Source: Polyangiaceae bacterium
GTDB taxonomy: Bacteria; Myxococcota_A; Polyangia; Polyangiales; Polyangiaceae
Assembly (NCBI GenBank): GCA_025936115.1
Contig: JAICTZ010000029.1
Location: 22,435 to 86,434, forward strand
Direction: 5' to 3'
Length of the DNA: 64,000 nucleotides
Under the pieces are notes generated by a model. That model saw only the letters and a program-made list of their open reading frames with translations. It was not told the origin of the DNA and searched no databases. The position numbers and the translations under genes were made by a program. This document shows positions 1 through 9,028 of this stretch, piece by piece; position 1 is the first letter of the stretch, and each line of letters begins with the position of its first letter.

Positions 1-349
1 CGAGCGCGACGCGCGGGCGGCGCCCCGCCTCAACCAACCGCGCGAGCACGAGCGCCTGCAGCCGATGGTGCTCGGGGTTGTCGTGCTTTTCGCCGAGCAG
101 CACGAAGCGCTCCCGCGCCGCACGAACCATCACGCTCGCCTGGTCTACGAAGGCTCGAGCTCGCGTGTCCCAAATGCGCCCGGCGAGCGGCTGTGTTCGC
201 GCGCTCTGCGGCTGCGTCGCGCTCGCTTCGTCGTGTCGCGGCGTGACGGCCGCCGCTGGCGTGGCCGTCCGTGCGCCCGCGCACGCGCACGTTACGAAGG
301 CGACGGCCAACCAGCGCGCGAGCCGAGCCCAGCCGGGGGTTTGCAGCAT
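1..349 (-). CDS. ChaN-like haem-binding lipoprotein, partial
   Basis: The gene runs off the left edge, so only about 116 N-terminal residues are visible. Reading the minus strand from the ATG at 349 gives a hydrophobic leader (residues 8-24) containing Cys residues compatible with a lipoprotein or Sec signal, a spacer, then a segment with RFVLLGEKHDNPEHHRLQ. That LLGE-H-(D/N)-N-xx-HH-xxQ pattern is the hallmark of the ChaN/DUF399 family of iron-regulated, haem-binding lipoproteins. The frame stays open upstream of 349, with another ATG at 367, but the leader begins best at 349. It lies downstream of the CE1 esterase on the same strand. Family assignment rests on one motif block; the rest of the protein is outside the window. 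The role in haem or iron uptake is family knowledge, not shown here. Confidence 0.72.
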   Translation of the reverse strand, partial: MLQTPGWARLARWLAVAFVTCACAGARTATPAAAVTPRHDEASATQPQSARTQPLAGRIWDTRARAFVDQASVMVRAARERFVLLGEKHDNPEHHRLQALVLARLVEAGRRPRVAL

Positions 350-453
350 GGCGTTCCCGTAGCGCATCTCGTCGTCGGCGCGCAGCCGGCCGTGCGCCAG
401 CTGCAACTCTTCGAGAATGCGGCTCAAATCGCGTTGATGCTGAGCACGCGCGT

Positions 454-1779
454 TCACTGGAACTGCGTGAAGAACTTCCAGACTTCGCCCTTGGTCCAGG
501 TCTTGGCGCCGTCGTCGCCGCCGCCGTCGACGTTGCCGGGCGTGTGACCGCCGTCGAACGCGCACCATTCGACGGGATAGCCGGCCTTGCAGCCTTGATA
601 GCTCGTGCAGATGTGCATCCCGCTGCCGGCGCTCGGTTCCGGTGGATTCATGGCCATGCAGCCGTCGTTCATCACGAACTTGTCGCGCATCGAGCGGCCG
701 CCCGAGATGTTCAGTGTTCCGTCGCTGACGCCGTGAATGCCGATGTACGCGATGGGCGCGGTACCGCCGTCGCACCCGCTGAGCACGCCGCCCGAGTAGA
801 CGGCGACGGCGCGGAACACGGTCGCTCGCGCGCACGCGATCGCGTAGCTCATCGACCCGCCGTAGCTGAAGCCCATGGCGAAGAGCTGGGTCGTGTCGAC
901 GCAGAGATCGCCTTCGATGAGCGATATCATGTCATCGGTGAACTTCACGTCCGCCCCGCCCGAATTGCCCCAGCCGTTGCTGATGCCCTGCGGAGCGACG
1001 AAGATGGTGCTGTTGTTCGCCTGGGCCCTGAGCCCGTAGTACGACCACGCGGCGCCGCTGCTCCCACCGCCGTCGACGTCCTGCATCGTGCCGCCCACCC
1101 AGTGGTACGCGAAGATGAGCCGGTAGGGGTGACTGTTGTCGTAGTTGTCGGGGATTCGAAGGATGTAGCTGCGGCTTTGCCCGCCTGTCTGAATCGTGCG
1201 GCTTCCGCTCGTGAGGGTCGGAGTCTTGCCACATCCGGGACTCCGCATGCCCGTGCTCGAGCCGGCGCTCCCCCCCGTGCCGCTCCCCGCACTCGTGCCG
1301 CCACTCGCGCCGCCACGGCCGCCCAATCCTGCGCCGCCAGCGCCGCCGCCACTGCCTGGCACACCGCCGCTTCCCGGGCCGCCACCATTGCCCGAAACAC
1401 CAACACTCCCGCCACTTCCGGCGTGCCCCGCGCCCGCGCGTCCGGCCTCGCCCGCAGCGCCCGGCATACCTCCCGCGCCCGAGCCTGTCGTGCCCGCGAC
1501 GCCCGTTGCGGCTGACCCCGCTGCTCCGCCCGCGCCCGCCCCGCCGCCAGCGGGCGTCGTCCCGCCCGCTGCGGTGACGCCGCCGCCCGAGCCCCCCACC
1601 GCGCCGTTGCCACCGCCAGCTTGCGCGGGGCCGCCTCCAGCGGCCGGGATGCCGCCCGTGCCCCCCGCCGCGCCCTGTCCTGCAGTGCCGGGACCATTTT
1701 CCGGCCCAGTGGATGAACAGGCGCCGGCGAAAACCATCAGCGCCGCGACGGAGGAACGCACGCCGCGTCCAAGTGTCAT
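454..1779 (-). CDS. CE1-type esterase lipoprotein (feruloyl/acetyl xylan esterase-like)
   Basis: Predicted secreted lipoprotein of about 441 residues. A short leader ends in a lipobox-like FAGAC, followed by a Gly/Ala/Ser-rich linker to about residue 180, then an alpha/beta hydrolase domain. The domain opens with a GCGK motif shared with the paralogue at 21720-23240, carries YILRIPDNYD, the nucleophile elbow GFSYGGS (Ser about 305) and a C-terminal GGHTPG that would supply the catalytic histidine. This is the arrangement of CE1 / PHB-depolymerase-like esterases that remove ferulate or acetate from arabinoxylan. The ATG at 1779 is preferred to a GTG at 1791 because GAGG lies just upstream of it and the leader starts there. 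The substrate is inferred from neighbouring xylan enzymes; a polyester depolymerase is the main alternative. Confidence 0.85.
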   Translation of the reverse strand: MTLGRGVRSSVAALMVFAGACSSTGPENGPGTAGQGAAGGTGGIPAAGGGPAQAGGGNGAVGGSGGGVTAAGGTTPAGGGAGAGGAAGSAATGVAGTTGSGAGGMPGAAGEAGRAGAGHAGSGGSVGVSGNGGGPGSGGVPGSGGGAGGAGLGGRGGASGGTSAGSGTGGSAGSSTGMRSPGCGKTPTLTSGSRTIQTGGQSRSYILRIPDNYDNSHPYRLIFAYHWVGGTMQDVDGGGSSGAAWSYYGLRAQANNSTIFVAPQGISNGWGNSGGADVKFTDDMISLIEGDLCVDTTQLFAMGFSYGGSMSYAIACARATVFRAVAVYSGGVLSGCDGGTAPIAYIGIHGVSDGTLNISGGRSMRDKFVMNDGCMAMNPPEPSAGSGMHICTSYQGCKAGYPVEWCAFDGGHTPGNVDGGGDDGAKTWTKGEVWKFFTQFQ

Positions 1780-1945
1780 GGGTAGCCTCACGGGAGGGGT
1801 AGACGCTCGGATTCGCGAAAACCGGGTCGGAATTCGTCACGTGGCGGCGCCGGTCGTTCGGCGCAGCGATGAGGCCGGTCGTCAGCGCAGAGGTTTTTGA
1901 TCGGGTGTCACTCGCGCTGCACTACGCTCCGCGCGAAGCAGCTCG

Positions 1946-4333
1946 ATGCGGCCGGGCGCAAGCATGGACGGAAACGCCGAGACGACCGCAGCAGAAGACG
2001 AGCGGAGGACATTTCGCGCTCACGTGGCGGCCGCGCTCGTCGCCGTTCTCACCACGATCTTGATGACATGGCCCCTGGCGGCGCACGCAGGCCATTTCGT
2101 GCTGCGCGCGATCTACTACTGGGACGCGTACACCAACGCCATGATCATGGGGAGCCGGGTCGATGCGGCCTTCGGACGCGCTCCCTTATCGCTCTACGAC
2201 GACTACTACTTCGCTCCGCTCGCTCGCTCGATTGCGTTCAACGAGAACCTGTTCGGCCTTTCGCTGTTGTTCGCGCCGTTCTACTTGCTCGGGCAAAACC
2301 CGCTCTGGGCCTACAACGTCACGCTCCTGCTCTCGCTGGCGCTGTCGGTGTTCTTCACGTACTTGCTCGTGCGCCACCTGACGGGCAACGCGCACGCGGG
2401 CGTCATCGCGGGCGTGGCGTTCGCGTTCTGCCCGTACGTCTTCTTCGAGCTCGGGCGCATCCAGCTCGCGGCGACGCAGTGGATCCCCGCTTCCTTCCTG
2501 TTCCTCCACCGCGCGCTCGAACGGCAGCGCGCGCGGGACGTCGTCGCGTTCTGGCTCTGCGTCTTGTTGCAGATCGGTACGGGCCTTTACTACGCGATGT
2601 TCCTCTTGCCGCTCATGGCCGTCGCCGGATGCGCGTTGCTCGCGCAGCACCGTCCCGAGCCACGGTTCTTCTACATCTTCGGCGCCGCCGCCGTCGGAGC
2701 GGGAATCGTGGCGCTCCTCATGGTCTATCCCTATTTCTCCGCGCGAGCGGCCTTCAATCTCGAGCGGAGCCTCGCGTACGCGTCCAGCAACGACGGCAAG
2801 CTCGGGTTCTTCGCCAACGTCCACCCGACCAATCGCACGTTGACGAGCCTGCACCACCTCGCAAAGCCCGGACGCGCCGACGACGAAATCGCATTTCCGG
2901 GCTTTACGGCGCTGGCGCTCCTGATGGTGGCGCTCGGGGTCCCCCTCTCGCGCGCCGTGCGGCGGTCGGGCGCCGAACGACTGGCGCTCGGGCGTTGGCT
3001 CATGCTCGCGTTCGTTGCGACCGGCGTCACGCTCCTCACGCACAGCATGTTGCCCGGTGTCGTGGCCTTCGGCGCGGGGGTTTGGTGGTTTGCTCGCCGC
3101 GGGATGCCTCACCCGTTCGGCGGCAAGCGCGGGCTGTACCTGGCCGTGCTCCTCGTGGCGCTCTTGATGTTCCTCGGGATCCATCCGCTCGAGTGGCACG
3201 GCGCTCCCGTGAGGGGACTCTACTACTACTTTCACGCGTATTTCCCGGGGTTCAACGGCATCCGCAAGGTCGCGCGCCAGGCGGTGATGACGAGCTTCGT
3301 CGTGTGCGTGCTCGCGGGCTTCGGCGCGGCCTGGATCTTCGCGCGGCTGCGGAGCCGTGGCGAGCAACTGCTCTGCGGAGCGTCGCTCTTGGGTGCGCTC
3401 TGCTACGAGCTCCGCTGCTACCCGCATCCCCTGGAGCCCGTGTGGGCGGGGGAGGACGTGCCCGCGGTGTTGCGCTTCGCGGCTTCGTTGCCAGGGCACG
3501 ATCTCGTCGCGTCGCTCCCGCAGAACAGCGGGCAGCAATGGTTCCGCGCGGACGCGGGTATGGCTCTTCACAACTACCTTGCGCTCTATCACCGGCATCG
3601 GTTCGTCAACGGACAGTCGAGCTGGCAACCGCCCGTGACCGAGCTTGCGCTGCGGGCGGTCGAGAGGCTGCCCGACGCGGGAGCACGACGCGCACTCTTG
3701 TCGATCGGGACACGCCACGTCATCGTGTTCGGCGGCGATCTCGAGCCCGCCCGCGCCCATCTCGCCGAACAGCTCCTCGCACGCCCGAGCGAGTATCACC
3801 GCATCTTCCAGCACGGCTCGGACAGCGTGTTCACGCTGCTCGACGGCGGCGACCGGACGCTCGAGCTGCTCGAAACGCCTGCATTACCGAGCGGCGCGCG
3901 CTTGGTTCCAGCGGCCGAGCTCCGCGCAGGCGCCAGCCTCAGGTCCGGCAACGCCAAGCTCGCGCTCGACGATGACGAGAGCACCTATTGGACGGGAGGC
4001 CGCTTTCAGGCGCCGGGGCAGTCGTTCGCTCTCGAGCTGCGCACGCCGCGCCGCCTCGTAGCGCTCGAGCTCGACGCCCCGGGGCGCGTCATGGATGTTC
4101 CCGTGTCGTTTCGCTTGAACGCCAGTCTGGGCCAAACGGAACTCGGCGTGGTGGCTGAACAACCGCTACTTCGCTTTTACCGCGCGCAGATCTTCGCGCC
4201 GGCAACGTTCGTGCTGCGCGTGGTGTTGCCGCAGCCAGTCACGGCCGATCACCTCGTCATCAGCGTCGTGCAGCCGGTCCCGGGCAGTTACTTCTCGATC
4301 CACGAGCTTCGGCTGTACGACGCAGGTGGTTAG
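1946..4333 (+). CDS. Polytopic membrane protein, GT-C glycosyltransferase-like, with C-terminal discoidin-like domain
   Basis: About 795 residues. A short cytoplasmic N-terminus is followed by roughly ten hydrophobic segments between residues 30 and 500, with an acidic-aromatic first loop (DDYYFAP region) and long extracytoplasmic stretches. This architecture is typical of GT-C/YfhO-like enzymes that use polyprenyl-linked sugars. The region from about 500 is soluble. The last 140 residues (LALDDDESTYWTGG onward) look like an F5/8 type C (discoidin) carbohydrate-binding fold. An in-frame ATG at 1964 is an alternative start. It is divergent from the CE1 gene and convergent with the cytochrome gene, with only 6 bases between stops. 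I recognise no catalytic signature with certainty, so the transferase role is inference from topology. Confidence 0.75.
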   Translation: MRPGASMDGNAETTAAEDERRTFRAHVAAALVAVLTTILMTWPLAAHAGHFVLRAIYYWDAYTNAMIMGSRVDAAFGRAPLSLYDDYYFAPLARSIAFNENLFGLSLLFAPFYLLGQNPLWAYNVTLLLSLALSVFFTYLLVRHLTGNAHAGVIAGVAFAFCPYVFFELGRIQLAATQWIPASFLFLHRALERQRARDVVAFWLCVLLQIGTGLYYAMFLLPLMAVAGCALLAQHRPEPRFFYIFGAAAVGAGIVALLMVYPYFSARAAFNLERSLAYASSNDGKLGFFANVHPTNRTLTSLHHLAKPGRADDEIAFPGFTALALLMVALGVPLSRAVRRSGAERLALGRWLMLAFVATGVTLLTHSMLPGVVAFGAGVWWFARRGMPHPFGGKRGLYLAVLLVALLMFLGIHPLEWHGAPVRGLYYYFHAYFPGFNGIRKVARQAVMTSFVVCVLAGFGAAWIFARLRSRGEQLLCGASLLGALCYELRCYPHPLEPVWAGEDVPAVLRFAASLPGHDLVASLPQNSGQQWFRADAGMALHNYLALYHRHRFVNGQSSWQPPVTELALRAVERLPDAGARRALLSIGTRHVIVFGGDLEPARAHLAEQLLARPSEYHRIFQHGSDSVFTLLDGGDRTLELLETPALPSGARLVPAAELRAGASLRSGNAKLALDDDESTYWTGGRFQAPGQSFALELRTPRRLVALELDAPGRVMDVPVSFRLNASLGQTELGVVAEQPLLRFYRAQIFAPATFVLRVVLPQPVTADHLVISVVQPVPGSYFSIHELRLYDAGG

Positions 4334-4339
4334 CGCGAG

Positions 4340-4747
4340 TTACTGAGGCGCGCCGCACTTGGCCCAGACGAGGACCTGCTTCTTTTCGGCGTCGGTAGCG
4401 GCGGGGAGCCGGGAGTCCTCCGGAGGCATCGCGCCGCGCGCGTCCTCGTAGAGCTCCTGGGCCGCGGGGATCGCGGACTCTTTTGCAGCCATGTACGTGT
4501 CGTAGTTGATGTTCACCGGAGCTGCCTCGGCGCCCATGCCCTTGCGAGCATCGCCCGTCTTGGTCGTGGAATGGCACTGCGTACACGTGGTCTGGAACAA
4601 CGTGACCTGCGCGTACGTCGGAACGGTCTCCTTGGTGCAATCCACTGCCGGGAGCTGCACCTCGTCTTCGCTTTCCTTGCTGTCGTCGTCGCCTCCACTG
4701 CAGCCGCCAGCAAAAATGATCAGACCGAGAACCAAGAGTCGCTTCAT
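4340..4747 (-). CDS. Small monohaem cytochrome c lipoprotein
   Basis: 135 residues. The leader MKRLLVLGLIIFAGGC is a clear lipoprotein signal with lipobox AGGC. An acidic spacer follows, then one haem-attachment motif CTQCH at about residue 55, and a distal GAMPPED segment that can supply the Met axial ligand. This is the pattern of small periplasmic or surface-anchored class I c-type cytochromes, often found near DUF1592-type genes. It stands alone between the membrane protein (convergent) and GH27 (divergent). The electron partner is unknown. Start is well set by the leader. Confidence 0.85.
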   Translation of the reverse strand: MKRLLVLGLIIFAGGCSGGDDDSKESEDEVQLPAVDCTKETVPTYAQVTLFQTTCTQCHSTTKTGDARKGMGAEAAPVNINYDTYMAAKESAIPAAQELYEDARGAMPPEDSRLPAATDAEKKQVLVWAKCGAPQ

Positions 4748-4907
4748 ATGATCCAGTGTCTCCGTTCGCAGGAGTAACCTGACGCGCGGGATGTAGGCTA
4801 GCTGGATCGCACTGCCGACCCTTCAACGTTGCCCGAATTATGCGGCAGCGGCGGCAGCAGCGGGCACGCGTACTGACGGATTTCTGTGCAGACCGCCACT
4901 GCAACAG

Positions 4908-6539
4908 GTGCACTGGATCACGATCGGCCGCTCCACCAGCGTCCTCGCGCTGTCCGCTGCGACCGGGTTCGGCTGCGCATCGAACAACGGCACTGCCGGT
5001 ACCGAACCTAACGCCGGCGCCGCTGGCGTGTCGGCGTTGGCGGGCGGCGGTGGCGTGAGTCCGAGCGGCGCAGCTGGTCAGGCTCCCGTAGGCGCGGCAG
5101 GAACCGATGGCCTCGGAGGCACTGGCGTAGGCCGCGGCGGTAGCAGCTCCGGTCAATCGGCGAGCGGGGGAAGGTCAGGCGCAGACGGCAGTGGGTCGGG
5201 CGGCGGCGGCACTGCGGGACGCGGCGGAATGGAGGGCGGCTTTGCGGGCAGAAGTGCGGGTGCTGGTGCTGGCGGGAGTGCCAGTGGTGGAAAAGCGGGT
5301 GGTGCCGGCGCTGGAGGCGCCAGCGCGGGACGAGGGGGCTCGCTGAACGCAGGCGGCGCGGGAGGTGCATCGGGTGCCGGCGGCATGGCGGGAGCCGGAG
5401 CCATGACCTCGGGGCCGCCGATGGGCTGGGCTTCCTGGAATACCTTCGCCGCGAAGATCAATTACACGGTCATCAAGGGCCAGGCGGATGCCATGGCATC
5501 GAGCGGCCTCAAGGCGGCAGGATATCAATTCGTCAATATCGATGAAGGCTGGTGGCAAGGTACGCGCGATTCGTCGGGGAACATCACCGTCGATACATCG
5601 GATTGGCCGGGCGGCATGCAGGCAATTGCCGACTACATTCACGGCCTCGGGCTCAAAGCCGGCATTTACACCGACGCCGGCAAGGACGGCTGCGGCTACT
5701 ACTACCCCACGGGGCGTCCCGCGGCGCCCGGATCGGGCAGCGAGGGACACTACGATCAAGACTTTCTCGCGTTCTCGAAATGGGGGTTCGATTTCGTCAA
5801 AGTGGACTGGTGCGGCGGCGACAAGGAAGGCCTCGACGCAGCCACCGCCTACAAAGCGATTGCGAGCTCGATCGCGAAGGCGACGGCGCAGACAAGCCGA
5901 CCCATGGTCTTATCGGTCTGCAACTGGGGCAACCAGAGTCCGTGGAACTGGGCGCCCGCCATCGCGACGATGTGGCGCACGAGTCAGGACATCATCTATT
6001 ACGGCAACGCACCCGAGATCAGCAAAGTCTTCGGGAACTTCGACTCGGCCCAGCACGCAACGGCGCAAAGCCCGGGGCACTACAACGATCCGGACATGCT
6101 CATCGTCGGCATGTCCGGCTTTTCGCAAGCGCAAAACCGCACGCACTTCGCGCTCTGGGCCATCTCGAGCGCGCCGCTCTTGGCCGGTAACCAGCTCGAC
6201 ACGATGAGCAACGACACGAAGAGCGTCCTCACCAACGCCGAAGTCATCGCGATCGATCAAGATCCCCTCGCCCACCAGGGCACGAAAGTCTCCGACGACA
6301 GCGGGCGGCAGGTCTATAGCAAGGTGCTCTCGGGCACGAACCGGCGCGCCGTCCTACTGCTCAACCGGTCGACGTCCGCCGCCATGATCACGGTGCGCTT
6401 CGCGGATATCGGGCTCGGCACGACGGCCTCGGTGCGCAACGTTTGGACCGCGACCGACCTCGGCAGTCAGACGACGAGCTACGCCACGAGCGTTCCCGCG
6501 CAAGATTCCGTGCTGCTCGTCGTCACGGGCGGCGCGTAG
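4908..6539 (+). CDS. GH27 alpha-galactosidase lipoprotein
   Basis: 543 residues from a GTG start. The leader ends in the lipobox TGFGC. A Gly/Ser/Ala linker fills residues about 26-165, and the catalytic (beta/alpha)8 domain begins at MGWASWN (about 171). Hallmarks of GH27 are NIDEGWW, KAGIYTDAG, the nucleophile motif FVKVDWCGG (Asp about 300), the acid/base region MWRTSQD (Asp about 361) and YNDPDML. The C-terminal 80 residues form the usual beta-sandwich. GH27 enzymes release terminal alpha-galactose, so galactomannan, galactosylated xyloglucan or xylan side chains are plausible substrates. A beta-L-arabinopyranosidase is an alternative specificity within the family. It is followed 105 bases later by a beta-helix lipoprotein on the same strand. 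Confidence 0.95.
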   Translation: MHWITIGRSTSVLALSAATGFGCASNNGTAGTEPNAGAAGVSALAGGGGVSPSGAAGQAPVGAAGTDGLGGTGVGRGGSSSGQSASGGRSGADGSGSGGGGTAGRGGMEGGFAGRSAGAGAGGSASGGKAGGAGAGGASAGRGGSLNAGGAGGASGAGGMAGAGAMTSGPPMGWASWNTFAAKINYTVIKGQADAMASSGLKAAGYQFVNIDEGWWQGTRDSSGNITVDTSDWPGGMQAIADYIHGLGLKAGIYTDAGKDGCGYYYPTGRPAAPGSGSEGHYDQDFLAFSKWGFDFVKVDWCGGDKEGLDAATAYKAIASSIAKATAQTSRPMVLSVCNWGNQSPWNWAPAIATMWRTSQDIIYYGNAPEISKVFGNFDSAQHATAQSPGHYNDPDMLIVGMSGFSQAQNRTHFALWAISSAPLLAGNQLDTMSNDTKSVLTNAEVIAIDQDPLAHQGTKVSDDSGRQVYSKVLSGTNRRAVLLLNRSTSAAMITVRFADIGLGTTASVRNVWTATDLGSQTTSYATSVPAQDSVLLVVTGGA

Positions 6540-6644
6540 GCCGGCACGGTCGCTCACGACCGGTCGAAGGCGCCCCACGCGCCAGATTTCGGCGCCGCGC
6601 GATTGTTGAACCGAAACGCTTGGCTCGCGTCGTCCGCGTCTACG

Positions 6645-8846
6645 ATGAAACATGTCCGAACGGCGGTCGCAATCCTGACGACGGCGTGTATTTCGTGTTC
6701 GAGCTCGGAGAACGCGCCGGGGACGGCGGGCATGAACGCCGGCGCGACGGCGGGCACCACGGCGCACGGAGGAAATGCAGGAGGCTCGGGAGCTCCCGCC
6801 GTGTCCGGCGGCGTTGGCGGTCGCTCTGCAACCTCGGGCGCCGGCGGTCGCTCTGCAGAATCCGGCGGGGCGGGCGCGAACACTGCGGGCGGCAACGCCG
6901 TGGCCGGCTCTTCGGGTCGCGAGCAAACGGCGGGGCGGGGCGGCATGTCGGCCACTGGCGCGGGCGGGAGCGGCGGCGTCGCCGGGATGGGCGGGAAGCC
7001 GAGCACCGCTGGCTCGGCGGGCAGCGGGGGCGGAGGGGCTGGCGCAATGGCTGGCGCCGGCGGCAGCCCTGCGACGGACGGGAACGTTTACGTGTCGCCG
7101 ACGGGAGATGACTCGAACGCGGGCACGCTGGCAGCGCCCGTGAAGACCCTCACGAAGGCGCGCGATCTCGCGCGAGCGCTCACCGCGAACATGAGCGCGG
7201 ACGTGAAAGTGGTCTTGCGTGACGGCACCTACCCGGTGAGCAGCACCCTGACGCTCGCCAATGCGGACTCAGGCAAGAACGGCTTTTACGTCAAGTACGT
7301 CGCCTATCCAGGCGAACGGCCGCTCATCACGGGAGGCAAACCCGTCACGGGCTGGCAGCCGGCGGCCGGCATGGCTGGCGTCTATTCGGCCTCGACAGGG
7401 ACGGCGCGGTTTCGACAGCTCTACGTGAACGGCGTCAAAGCGATCCGCGCGCGCACACCGAACCTCGACGCGAGCGGCGCCGCCAATTTCTATCGACTCA
7501 CGGGCTGGGACAAGACGGCGCACAACGTGCAGCTCTCGAGCTCCGACGTATCAAACTGGAACAATCTCTCGCAGGTCGAGATGCACTTGATGGTGGCCTG
7601 GGCAGACGCCACGTTGCGGCTTGCGTCGATCGCCAATTCTGGCGGGACCGCTAGCGTCAAGTTCCAGAGCGCCGAGGACGCGCTGCTCTTCACGCGGCCG
7701 AATCCACGACTGGATCAGGTGGGTTGGGGCTCGGGTCGCGCGCTGTATTTCGAGAACGCGCTCGAGATGCTGGACCAACCCGGGGAGTGGTACCTCGACG
7801 AGACGGCCAACGTCCTCTACTACAAACCGCGCGCGGGTGAGGACATGGCGACTGCCACCGTGATCGCGCCGATGCTCGAGACGCTCATGAGCATCACGGG
7901 CACGAGCACGTCCGATCAGGCGAGCTACCTCTGGTTCGAGGGCCTTACCTTCGCCCATTCGACCTACCTGCGCCCGAGTCAGTACGGTTATCTCGACGCC
8001 CAAGCGGGCCAGTACAATCTCACGGCCGACGCCAACAATAATCAGACCGTGGGGCGGCCGCCGGCCGCGGTGAGCGTCACGAACGCCAACCACGTGCACT
8101 TCGAGAAGAACCTGTTCACCGAGCTCGGGGCGACGGGCCTCGATTTCGTCTCGGGCACGCACGACGACCTCATCATCGGCAACGCGTTCACCGACATCGC
8201 CGGTAACGGCATTTCAGTCGGCAAGTTCGTCGCCAGCGACACGACGGAGTTTCACGTCGCGTACAACCCGAGCGACAAGAACGAAATCTGCACGCGCGAC
8301 ACGGTCAAAGACAACTTCATCGACAACGTCACGACGGAGTTCCAAGGCGCATGCGGCATTGCCGCCGGCTATCCCGCCTACATCGACATCGAGCACAACG
8401 AGCTCGCGCACACGAACTACACCGGTATCTCGGTCGGCTTCGGTTGGACGGCGTCACCGACCGCGATGACCAACAACAAGATCAACTACAACAACATCCA
8501 CCACGTCGTGCAGGTCCTCGCCGACGGGGCCGCCATTTACGTGCTGTCCAATCAGGGCACGGGCTCGGAGATGCAGTACAACTACTTGCACGACTATTCG
8601 ACGAGCAACTGGGCCGATTACGGCTCGAATGGTCTCTACCTCGACGAGAAGACGTCCGGTTACACGGTGGCTCACAACGTGATGGTCAACTGCCCGACCA
8701 ACGTCGCGCAGAACCAGACTGGAACGAACAGCATCACCGACAACGGCGCGAACCCGAGCGGCGCCCAGAACACGATCGCGACGGCCGGCATCGAGGCGAG
8801 CTACGCCGACATCAAGAAGCTCGCGATCGTGCCGGCGAAGTTTTAG
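6645..8846 (+). CDS. Right-handed beta-helix lipoprotein, GH141-like (copy 1)
   Basis: The ATG at 6645 is chosen because it starts a lipoprotein leader (MKHVRTAVAILTTACISC); a TTG 42 bases upstream only adds a non-signal extension. A Gly/Ala/Ser linker runs to about residue 147. The domain then opens with VYVSPTGDDSNAGT, a typical entry to secreted parallel beta-helices, and continues with TLTKARDLAR, a DSG motif, a YPGERPLITGG strand and repeated coils to the end (733 residues). This order resembles GH141 enzymes (fucosidase/xylanase) and PL-like helices; the GH141 label is an inference. Two further copies lie at 19057-21513 and 60421-63021. It follows the GH27 gene and probably shares its transcript. 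Confidence 0.85.
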   Translation: MKHVRTAVAILTTACISCSSSENAPGTAGMNAGATAGTTAHGGNAGGSGAPAVSGGVGGRSATSGAGGRSAESGGAGANTAGGNAVAGSSGREQTAGRGGMSATGAGGSGGVAGMGGKPSTAGSAGSGGGGAGAMAGAGGSPATDGNVYVSPTGDDSNAGTLAAPVKTLTKARDLARALTANMSADVKVVLRDGTYPVSSTLTLANADSGKNGFYVKYVAYPGERPLITGGKPVTGWQPAAGMAGVYSASTGTARFRQLYVNGVKAIRARTPNLDASGAANFYRLTGWDKTAHNVQLSSSDVSNWNNLSQVEMHLMVAWADATLRLASIANSGGTASVKFQSAEDALLFTRPNPRLDQVGWGSGRALYFENALEMLDQPGEWYLDETANVLYYKPRAGEDMATATVIAPMLETLMSITGTSTSDQASYLWFEGLTFAHSTYLRPSQYGYLDAQAGQYNLTADANNNQTVGRPPAAVSVTNANHVHFEKNLFTELGATGLDFVSGTHDDLIIGNAFTDIAGNGISVGKFVASDTTEFHVAYNPSDKNEICTRDTVKDNFIDNVTTEFQGACGIAAGYPAYIDIEHNELAHTNYTGISVGFGWTASPTAMTNNKINYNNIHHVVQVLADGAAIYVLSNQGTGSEMQYNYLHDYSTSNWADYGSNGLYLDEKTSGYTVAHNVMVNCPTNVAQNQTGTNSITDNGANPSGAQNTIATAGIEASYADIKKLAIVPAKF

Positions 8847-8865
8847 CGGGTGCCGGAGCCGTGCC

Positions 8866-8877
8866 GTGACGCGTCAC
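8866..8877. other. 12-bp perfect palindrome between beta-helix and DUF1592-type genes
   Basis: GTGACGCGTCAC is a perfect palindrome 20 bases after the beta-helix stop and about 150 bases upstream of the next gene. It could be an operator half or chance in GC-rich DNA. No second copy was noticed. Confidence 0.2.
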
Positions 8878-9028
8878 AGCTCGACTCGAATCGCACGTCT
8901 CTCGAAAATTGCGGCACTAGCGCAGCTGCGCGCGCCACTCCGCAGGCTGCGCGTGCATAGGCCCGCGCACCGCGCGTCCGATGCGAATTTCGTAAACTAG
9001 CGTGCGCGCCGCGACAGTAGTCCACGGA

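Noticed and set aside
1897..3975. Long plus-strand open frame overlapping the membrane protein gene
   Set aside because: It is an out-of-frame shadow of the 1946-4333 gene, highly Arg-rich with no domain; long antisense and alternate frames are common at this GC content.
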